From Thermohalobaculum sp038524325 (GTDB taxonomy: Bacteria > Pseudomonadota > Alphaproteobacteria > Rhodobacterales > Rhodobacteraceae): 19,601 nucleotides of DNA. Positions 14,117 to 19,601 of the stretch are shown in pieces. The stretch covers positions 1 through 19,601 of the forward strand of contig JBCBIS010000066.1 in the NCBI GenBank assembly GCA_038524325.1. Reading direction: 5' to 3'. The notes under the pieces were generated by a model. The model was not told where the DNA came from. It made no database searches and saw only the letters and a program-made list of their open reading frames with translations. Made by a program: the position numbers and the translations under genes. The stretch's first letter is position 1; each line of letters starts with the position of its first letter.

Positions 14117-15147
14117 GCGGCCAGCCGAGTGAGGAAAAGAGCTATGACGCCTCGCCGCAAAAGCTGCGCAAGGCGCGCGAGAAAGGCCAGCTCTGGCAGA
14201 GCCGCGACGTGGTGACGACGCTGGCGACCATCGCGGCGGTCGGATATCTGTGGATGGTGATCGACGGCGCCGGAGACGCGCTGACCGGCGTGTTCGACGC
14301 GGCGTTCCGCAGCCTGGATCTCTCCTTCGATCAGGCCCTGCCCAGCGTGGTCTCGGCCGGATGGGACGCGGTGCTGGACATCGTCCTCCCGATGATCGGG
14401 ATGGTCGTCGCGATTGTGGTGATTGCCAAAGTCGCGATCAGTGGCGGCTTGGTTTTCGCCACCGAACCGATCGTTCCGAAGTTCGACAAGATCGACCCGG
14501 TTTCGGGTTTCAAACGGCTGTTCGGGGCGCAGGGTTTTGTGAACTTCTTTCTCTCCGGCCTGAAGCTGATCGCCCTGGTGCTCGCCCTGGCCATCGTGCT
14601 GCCCTTTGCGTTGGAGCCGATGATCCTGTCGGCGGGGGCTGGGCTGGACGGCACGCTTTCCACCTTCGACGCGGTGCTGACCCGGCTGATCGTCGTGATG
14701 ATGGCCATCATGATTGTGATCGCCATCGCCGATCTCTTGATCCAGCGGCACATGTTCCTGCGCGAGATGATGATGACCCGCACCGAGATGAAGCAAGAGC
14801 ACAAGGATCAGGACGGAGACCCTCAGATCCGCAGCCGTCGGCGGCAGCTAGCGCGGCGCGCACTCGAGAAACCCTCGGGCCTGCGTTTGGCCACCTTCAT
14901 CATCACCGATGGCTCAGATCTGGCAATCGCGCTGCGCTATGTCGATGGTGAGACGGCGGTCCCGATCGTGGTCGCTCGCGCCAAGGGTGATTCGGTCCGA
15001 ACGCTGCTGACTCGTGCTCCCGACGAGGCAAAGCAATTCGATCACCCGATTGCAGGGCGACTCACCAAGGTTGAGCCGGGCGATTATGTCCCACCCGACC
15101 AGGTTGCAGAGCTGGCCAAATGCATGCGCTCGGCGGGTGTAGTCTGA
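14113..15147 (+). CDS. sctU: SctU, substrate-switch protein (YscU/FlhB family) lacking the NPTH motif
   Basis: A 344-residue export apparatus protein. The N-terminus carries the family block (KSYDASPQKLRKAREKGQLW, QSRDV), followed by four hydrophobic helices between about 35 and 220. The cytosolic part has the classical linker (REMMMTRTEMKQEHKDQDGD, PQIRSRRRQLARRALEK) and the C-terminal domain LAIALRY...VPIVVARAKGDS. In the family, this domain self-cleaves between N and P of NPTH, which precedes the (F/I)A-x-AL-(K/R)Y strand. Here that position reads TDGSD, so residues 266-269 are D-G-S-D, with Asn, Pro and His all replaced. The frame is otherwise intact and of normal length. Last gene of the structural block; no gene overlaps its end. 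Confidence 0.96.
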   Translation: MSGQPSEEKSYDASPQKLRKAREKGQLWQSRDVVTTLATIAAVGYLWMVIDGAGDALTGVFDAAFRSLDLSFDQALPSVVSAGWDAVLDIVLPMIGMVVAIVVIAKVAISGGLVFATEPIVPKFDKIDPVSGFKRLFGAQGFVNFFLSGLKLIALVLALAIVLPFALEPMILSAGAGLDGTLSTFDAVLTRLIVVMMAIMIVIAIADLLIQRHMFLREMMMTRTEMKQEHKDQDGDPQIRSRRRQLARRALEKPSGLRLATFIITDGSDLAIALRYVDGETAVPIVVARAKGDSVRTLLTRAPDEAKQFDHPIAGRLTKVEPGDYVPPDQVAELAKCMRSAGVV

Positions 15148-15354
15148 CAAAACGGACCGGTGTCAAAACTCCGTCGCACTTAGCCAATGAGCGCCGCGGC
15201 GGCTCCTGCATTGTGGTGATTCAGCGGCGGGATTAGGGCGATTCGGGCCAAAAAAAAGCAAAACCGTCACAATTCGTTGGCTTGTGCCCCGAGATGTCCT
15301 GCTAGACTAACGACAAGGCGAGGGGTCGTGTTCAAGCGGAATGGGAGGAAGAAA
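15148..15354. promoter_or_regulatory. Intergenic region between sctU and the AraC-type regulator
   Basis: 207 bases without a gene. An AT-rich patch occurs around 15251-15275 (run of eight A residues, then GCAAAACCGTCACAATTCG). A loose -10-like TAGACT lies at 15303-15308, with imperfect -35 candidates at 15277 (TTGGCT, 20-nt spacer) or 15282 (TTGTGC, 15-nt spacer). No good terminator hairpin was found after sctU. It probably holds the regulator's own promoter; this is tentative. Confidence 0.4.
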
Positions 15355-16383
15355 GTGTACTCCATCTCCACTGAGTCAGCGCGGTACCGTTTGGTCAGCT
15401 TCAGCCACAGTGTTCCGTGGCAGACCACCCATACCGGGATCAACCTACCCGAGGACGTGCCGAGACCGGCCGGCTCGGGCTGGGTCTCAGGCTCTGACTA
15501 TAGGGATTTGCTACACAGCATCGGCTCCCGCTCCCACGATCAGATGCATGCCGCAACATTGGGTCTGGCTTATCGCCCGAAATATTCTGGCGTGGTCGGG
15601 TATCTGGCCGAAAACCAGCCGACCCTGCGCGAGTTGCTCACCTGTTTCTGCCGTCATTCAGGCTTCTTGATGCGGGGCGCGCATTTCGAGTTGGCCGAAT
15701 GCGGGCAGGTGGCGACCCTCTCCTATACCGAGGGCATGTCTGAGGAGCCGCTGGCCTTCGATGTCGAGATGACCCTGGCCGCTCTGACCCGTCTTTTGCG
15801 CGACAAGACCGAGGGCGCGGTGCGGATCCGGCAAGTCTCGTTCGGGCATCGCCCGCGCGGCAGCCTGGCCGAGATGCGCCGGGTCCTGCAGACCCGCATC
15901 GCCGTGGGTCAGGAGGTCAACTCGATCATCTTCGACGCGGCGGCGCTGGACATGGCGATTGCCGATGCCGATCCGGATCTGCGCGCCGGATTGCAGCGGC
16001 TGATGGCACTGGCGGGTATTTTGCCGGAAGACGACACCTTGCTGACCCGCGCCCGTGCCAAGATCGCCGAAAGCCTGGGAGACCGCGAGTTCGGGATCAC
16101 CGCGCTGGCAGACAGTCTGTGCATGACACCCAGGACCTTGCAGCGGCATCTGACAACCTCGGGCCAAACCTTCTCGGGCCTGCGCGATCAGGTGCGCAAG
16201 GACCAGGCGATGGCGATGCTGGGCCACACCGATCTGCCGATTGGCGAGATTTCCTACCGGCTCGGCTTCACCGAGGTCAGCTCCTTCTATCGTTCGTTCC
16301 GGCAATGGACGTCGCTGGCGCCGGGCGCCTATCGAAAACAGAACAAAGCCGCCGCCGTGCAGGGAGAGATGGAGGTGATCTGA
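15355..16383 (+). CDS. AraC-family transcriptional regulator, likely T3SS activator
   Basis: A 342-residue regulator. The C-terminal AraC domain spans about 240-330 with two helix-turn-helix units: FGITALADSLCMTPRTLQRH from residue 246, and PIGEISYRLGFTEVSSFYRS from about 295, ending FRQW...PGAYRK. The N-terminal part (about 25-205) resembles the OruR/ArgR-type arabinose-binding-like domain (YLAENQPTLRELLTCFCRHS) rather than a cupin. GTG 15355 is chosen because GGGAGGAAGAAA places an ideal ribosome site directly before it; the longer TTG 15277 and GTG 15328 starts lack one as good. The stop TGA overlaps the ATG of the next gene. AraC-type proteins (ExsA, HrpX/HrpB, VirF/LcrF) are common master activators of T3SS; that role here is inferred from location. 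Confidence 0.93.
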   Translation: MYSISTESARYRLVSFSHSVPWQTTHTGINLPEDVPRPAGSGWVSGSDYRDLLHSIGSRSHDQMHAATLGLAYRPKYSGVVGYLAENQPTLRELLTCFCRHSGFLMRGAHFELAECGQVATLSYTEGMSEEPLAFDVEMTLAALTRLLRDKTEGAVRIRQVSFGHRPRGSLAEMRRVLQTRIAVGQEVNSIIFDAAALDMAIADADPDLRAGLQRLMALAGILPEDDTLLTRARAKIAESLGDREFGITALADSLCMTPRTLQRHLTTSGQTFSGLRDQVRKDQAMAMLGHTDLPIGEISYRLGFTEVSSFYRSFRQWTSLAPGAYRKQNKAAAVQGEMEVI

Positions 16384-17621
16384 TGACCAGCACAACCCCA
16401 GTCACGACCGGCACGGTCCCGCCGGTCAAACCGATCCCAGCGGTCGACCCGGCCAGTCCGGTGACCGAGTTCGAGCTGCCGCTCGCGTCGGGCGAACTCG
16501 CCGCCGTGGCCGTCATTGCCCAGGACAGCGTCGAGACATTGGACACCGCGGACGGGGCCGCAGGAGACGGCGATCTGATGGACCCCGCCGACCTGCCGGC
16601 CGCGGTGATCGTGACCGGCGGCGAGGACGGCTTCGTCGACCCGATGGAGCCGTCGGAAGTCTCGGCCATCGTCGTGGTCGACGAAGCCGGGCAGCCGGTG
16701 GATCTCGACGACCCGGATGCCGCCGCCATCGTCGTCGTCACTGGGGATGCCGGCGATGGCATGATCTCCCCGGACGGCTCGCCAATGGTCACGACGACCG
16801 TTCTGGTCCCGGACACAGATGCCGACACCGCGGCCGAGATTGCCGATGCGCTGGACACTGGCGGAACCGGCGATGTGGTGATGGTGACCGGTGCCGAGCC
16901 CGCCGAAGATGCCGAGCCGATCGACGAAGGCAGCCCCCTGACCCGCTATGTCCGCGAGACATTGTCCGACGGCCAGGGCGGACTGATCGTCGGTGGCGGC
17001 ACCGAGTTGGCGACCGCCCTGCGCGGAGAAAGCGACCTCGGCCCGCTGACCGAGGAGGAAACCCGCGAGATGCTGCGCGCGGCCTCGGACATCTGGGCAA
17101 AGTCGGAAGTCTCGTCCTTTGCGCTGGAGCGGAGCATCTATGAGGTGCGTCGCGGCATGGCCTTCCGGCCCGATCTCTTCCACCAGCTCTACGAAACCAC
17201 CGCCGAACGCGCCGGGCAATATCTCGAAACCCGCGACCCGAACGATGTGAACGGGCTGCAACTGGCGGCCTTGTCGATCAAGCTGCATGCGGGGATCGGC
17301 ATCCGCTTCATGGCCAGCCAGTTGACCTCGGAAGACAAGACCTCGGTCATTTCGATGGCCCTGAAGGAGTTGTCGCCCAACCAGGGCGTCAATGTCTGGC
17401 AGGCGCTGGATGCACGGGTCTATAATGGCTTACCGCAATTCGTGGCCCGCAAGATGTCGGATGTCCTTTCAGATCTCGCCCCGGTCGCCTCGTCGCGGAT
17501 CCTCAGCACCACCTCACAAGGGGTCACGCTGGGCGATGTGGCGCGGATCTTCAGCGAGGATGAGAGCCATCTGCCGAAGACCCACCATCTCGACAAATCG
17601 GAACCCGGCCAGCAGGACTGA
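16383..17621 (+). CDS. Acidic repeat-containing protein of unknown function, coupled to the AraC regulator
   Basis: A 412-residue acidic protein. ATG 16383 overlaps the regulator's stop (TGATGA), so the two are translationally coupled. Residues 1-40 are Thr/Pro/Val-rich and disorder-prone, resembling a T3SS secretion signal. Residues about 73-184 hold degenerate repeats of roughly 20-27 residues: a Val/Ile strand (AAVIVTGG, AIVVVDEAG, AIVVVTGDAG, TTTVLVPDTD, DVVMVTGAE) followed by an acidic Asp/Pro loop. Residues about 205-390 are helical (LTEEETREMLRAASDIWAKS, RPDLFHQLYETTAERAGQYL, LQLAALSIKLHAGIGIRFMA). There is no signal peptide or cysteine. It could be a secreted substrate, a translocator, a gatekeeper or a partner that modulates the regulator; I do not recognise a family. 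Confidence 0.8.
   Translation: MTSTTPVTTGTVPPVKPIPAVDPASPVTEFELPLASGELAAVAVIAQDSVETLDTADGAAGDGDLMDPADLPAAVIVTGGEDGFVDPMEPSEVSAIVVVDEAGQPVDLDDPDAAAIVVVTGDAGDGMISPDGSPMVTTTVLVPDTDADTAAEIADALDTGGTGDVVMVTGAEPAEDAEPIDEGSPLTRYVRETLSDGQGGLIVGGGTELATALRGESDLGPLTEEETREMLRAASDIWAKSEVSSFALERSIYEVRRGMAFRPDLFHQLYETTAERAGQYLETRDPNDVNGLQLAALSIKLHAGIGIRFMASQLTSEDKTSVISMALKELSPNQGVNVWQALDARVYNGLPQFVARKMSDVLSDLAPVASSRILSTTSQGVTLGDVARIFSEDESHLPKTHHLDKSEPGQQD
16599..16934 (+). repeat. Degenerate tandem repeats within the acidic protein gene
   Basis: About five degenerate units encode a Val/Ile-rich strand plus acidic loop, starting near codons 73, 95, 115, 137 and 164. At DNA level two copies are close (GCCATCGTCGTGGTCGACGA near 16666 and GCCATCGTCGTCGTCACTGG near 16725), suggesting expansion by duplication and then drift. 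Confidence 0.6.
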
Positions 17622-17639
17622 GCCGCCGGCCGCGCCGTC

Positions 17640-17666
17640 AAGGCCGCCCTCGCAAGGGGCGGCCTT
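17640..17666 (+). terminator. Hairpin terminator after the acidic protein gene
   Basis: A perfect 10-bp stem: AAGGCCGCCC at 17640-17649 pairs with GGGCGGCCTT at 17657-17666, with a 7-nt loop, starting 18 nt after the TGA at 17621. The stem is very GC-rich, but only TTTG follows its G/C part rather than a long T-run, so termination may be partial. It probably ends the AraC-acidic protein transcript. Confidence 0.7.
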
Positions 17667-17786
17667 TGTGCATTCAGCGTCGCGCGCTTGACGCCCGGCA
17701 GCACCGCTTTGTCACCGCCCGCCAATGCCGCCCAGCCCCGGTTCTGCGACCCTGGACGCATCGAACAATCTTCCGAGGATCGCGGC

Positions 17787-19601
17787 GTGCCACAGGATGT
17801 CTCCAGCGCGGTCGATGGCCCCAGCGGCGTCGACACTTATGACGGCCCTGACAATGATGCGAATGCCGGCGCTTTCGACCCGCCTGACGCGCCGGTCGAG
17901 GAAGCCGAGGCGTTGGACACGGTTCTGACCGACACCGCGAACAGCGTGGCAGAGCCGCCGCCGCCGCCCGATCCGCTGGACGAGGGGACCGTGATCGCCA
18001 CCCAGAGCGGGGTCGATATCGAAGTTGGCGCACGTCTGGACCGGACATTCGGGTCCGAGGCCGCCGCGCTCTCCTATGCCCGCAGCCTCGACGGCCCCGC
18101 CGCCGTGCTGCAGGAGGGGAATCGCTATAGCGTTTACGAAGCCGAGCACCAGGGCTCGTTCTGGAACCCGTTTGACGGCGAACTGATCCTTTCGGACGCC
18201 GAGACCTCGGGCACACCCGACATCACCGACACTGATGTGACCGCCGAAGTCGACAATCTGGTCGCGATCGTGACCGAGGATGATTACGCGCTGCGCTTCG
18301 CCCCGGGCGAGGAGCGCGCCGTGATCGACCGGGTGGGCTCGCCCCTCGGCCCCCTGGATGGCCCGCTGCAAGCCTTTGGCCCCGGCCTCAGCGAACTGAC
18401 CGATGACGATGCCATCGAGGACGCTTTCGAACTGGCGATGCGCGACACCGCCTATGCCGCGCTCGACGCCGCCGAAGCGGATGCGCTGGCGCTTCAGGCG
18501 GAACTGGAAGGCCCCGGCCTCAGCGAAGCCAGCCGGGCCGCCCTGACCACCGCGCTTGACAATCTGGATGCGATAGACGCCGAAATCGCTGAGTTGAAAG
18601 AGGCGCGCGGCGCGGCAACACGCGAAGTCTATGAAGATGCCAGCTTCATTGCGCGGGCCTTCGCCTCCGAACTGGTGCTCGCGGACATGCAGGCAGCCGC
18701 CCAGCCTTTCAACGAACAGATCGCCGCCCTGGAGGCCCAGCGGTCCGCCGCGGCGGCTAGTTTCCCGCTGGCCCTGCGTATCGAGGATCGCGAAGCTTTC
18801 CGCGCCCTCTCCCCCGAAGATCAGAACGAAATGCTGGCCGGAGAGATCGACGGCATACTGGACGATATCCAGCAGACCCGCAGCAATCTCGACCGGGACG
18901 ATCTCGACCTCTGGAACATGCGCGGCCTGGTGACGGCGACAGCAGATGCGCTGGGGCTGGAGGGCGAGCAGCGCGAGGTCGTCTTCGACAAGGCCGATTG
19001 GGAGGATACCAAGGACACGATCTTCGCCGTGGGCGAGGGCGTGCTGGCCGTGGGCCTGGCGGTCGGCGGCTTCTTCACCGGCGGGACCACCTGGGCGGGC
19101 CTCGCTCTGCTGGGCGGCTCGGCCGCGGTCGGGCTGCACGGTGCGCTGACGGTGACCGACGATTACCTCGATCTGGGAGCGGCCGAGAACACGGCCCTCG
19201 ACCCGGCGCAAGGCCTCGCCCCGCCGGGCTCGGCCCCGCATTGGGGTTGGGTGGCGGCCGCATGGGTCGGGGTCGGCCTAGACGCCGCCGCGGTGGTCAA
19301 ACCGGCGCTGACCGCGCTGAAGGGCATCGATGCCGTGGCCGAGGCGCTGGATGCCGGCCAGCCCCTGGCGCGCGAGACCGCCGAAGCCGCGCTGCGTCAG
19401 GCGGCCGAGGAAGCGAATATCCCCGCCAATCAGGTCGATGATTTCGTCCGCCGCGCCCTGCCGGTCCTCACGGGCGAGGGCGGTCCGCCGCCGGTCTTCA
19501 CCGAACTGCCGGATGCGATGTTCAACGCCCGTTTCGGCGCGACCGATGCCGAGGCGGTGACCACGCTGCGCCAAGTCGACGGGCAGTTCCAGATCGAGAT
19601 C
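17787..19601 (+). CDS. Large putative secreted protein (translocator or effector candidate), C-terminus beyond window
   Basis: At least 605 residues from GTG 17787, with GAGGA 7 nt upstream; open to the window end. Residues 1-90 are acidic and disorder-prone (PPDAPVEEAEALDTVLTDTA), compatible with a T3SS signal. About 225-330 is rich in likely coiled-coil helices (SEASRAALTTALDNLDAIDA, EIAELKEARG; NEQIAALEAQRSAAAA). A hydrophobic stretch at about 410-456 (IFAVGEGVLAVGLAVGGFFT; GLALLGGSAAVGLHGALTVT) could form two membrane helices, and another mild hydrophobic segment follows (GWVAAAWVGVGLDAAAVV). Coiled coils next to a paired hydrophobic region are typical of translocator pore proteins and of some large toxins. 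There is no cleavable signal peptide. It shares its frame with the preceding gene but is separated by a stop and a hairpin. A 509-codon antisense frame over it is a shadow. Confidence 0.8.
   Translation, partial: MPQDVSSAVDGPSGVDTYDGPDNDANAGAFDPPDAPVEEAEALDTVLTDTANSVAEPPPPPDPLDEGTVIATQSGVDIEVGARLDRTFGSEAAALSYARSLDGPAAVLQEGNRYSVYEAEHQGSFWNPFDGELILSDAETSGTPDITDTDVTAEVDNLVAIVTEDDYALRFAPGEERAVIDRVGSPLGPLDGPLQAFGPGLSELTDDDAIEDAFELAMRDTAYAALDAAEADALALQAELEGPGLSEASRAALTTALDNLDAIDAEIAELKEARGAATREVYEDASFIARAFASELVLADMQAAAQPFNEQIAALEAQRSAAAASFPLALRIEDREAFRALSPEDQNEMLAGEIDGILDDIQQTRSNLDRDDLDLWNMRGLVTATADALGLEGEQREVVFDKADWEDTKDTIFAVGEGVLAVGLAVGGFFTGGTTWAGLALLGGSAAVGLHGALTVTDDYLDLGAAENTALDPAQGLAPPGSAPHWGWVAAAWVGVGLDAAAVVKPALTALKGIDAVAEALDAGQPLARETAEAALRQAAEEANIPANQVDDFVRRALPVLTGEGGPPPVFTELPDAMFNARFGATDAEAVTTLRQVDGQFQIEI

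Noticed and set aside
15190..15215. Hairpin after sctU as terminator
   Set aside because: The GC-rich near-palindrome GAGCGCCGCGGCGGCTC leaves too small a loop and has no T-run.
16383..17621. SctW/YopN/MxiC gatekeeper identity for the 412-residue protein
   Set aside because: Position and helical C-terminus invite it, but I see none of the gatekeeper sequence pattern, and the repeat region is foreign to that family.
17712..19241. 509-codon minus-strand open frame
   Set aside because: The plus-strand frame from 17787 has a good ribosome site, a sensible domain layout and stays open to the window end; the minus frame has shadow-like composition.

Overview
The window carries most of a non-flagellar type III secretion system (T3SS, injectisome) locus from a strongly G+C-rich bacterium. 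The base composition, GC-rich third codon positions, GTG/TTG starts and the order of the right-hand operon (truncated secretin, then I-J-K-L-N-O-Q-R-S-T-U) resemble the Rhc-type systems of rhizobia. An alphaproteobacterium, perhaps Rhodobacterales or Rhizobiales, is the best guess, but nothing in the window fixes the taxon. No mobile element, CRISPR array, tRNA or rRNA gene was seen.

Layout: (1) Bases 1-4043, minus strand, read leftwards from the middle: a YscE-like small protein, a very short putative needle/pilus subunit followed by a strong hairpin, SctD, SctX, SctY and SctV (SctV runs off the left edge). X-Y-V is the order known from Yersinia. (2) Bases 4044-4415: a divergent intergenic region with an AT-rich patch, probably holding both operon promoters. 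(3) Bases 4416-15147, plus strand: a secretin N-domain protein without the pore (NolW/RhcC1-like), two related TPR-like small proteins, three small proteins of unknown function (one glycine-rich), then SctI, J, K, L, N, O, Q, R, S, T and U, tightly packed with several 4-nt overlaps. (4) Bases 15148-15354: a regulatory gap. (5) Bases 15355-17621: an AraC-family regulator translationally coupled to a 412-residue acidic protein with degenerate repeats. (6) A hairpin, then from 17787 a large protein with coiled-coil-like and hydrophobic segments that is open at the right edge; it is a candidate secreted substrate, translocator or effector.

How the parts would work together: SctR/S/T/U/V form the inner-membrane export apparatus; SctD and SctJ the inner-membrane rings; the SctC N-domain protein part of the outer ring; SctK/Q/L/N/O the cytosolic sorting platform, ATPase and stalk; SctI the inner rod and the 55-residue protein the likely needle, with YscE-like and TPR-like proteins as candidate chaperones. 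SctX/SctY would act at the export gate. The AraC protein is the obvious candidate transcriptional activator.

Most unusual points: SctU carries DGSD where the near-universal self-cleaving NPTH motif should be; the secretin lacks its pore domain; SctQ contains an internal Shine-Dalgarno and ATG that would give a separate SctQ-C; the needle candidate is only 55 residues; and several small genes plus the two large proteins at the right end match no family I recognise.
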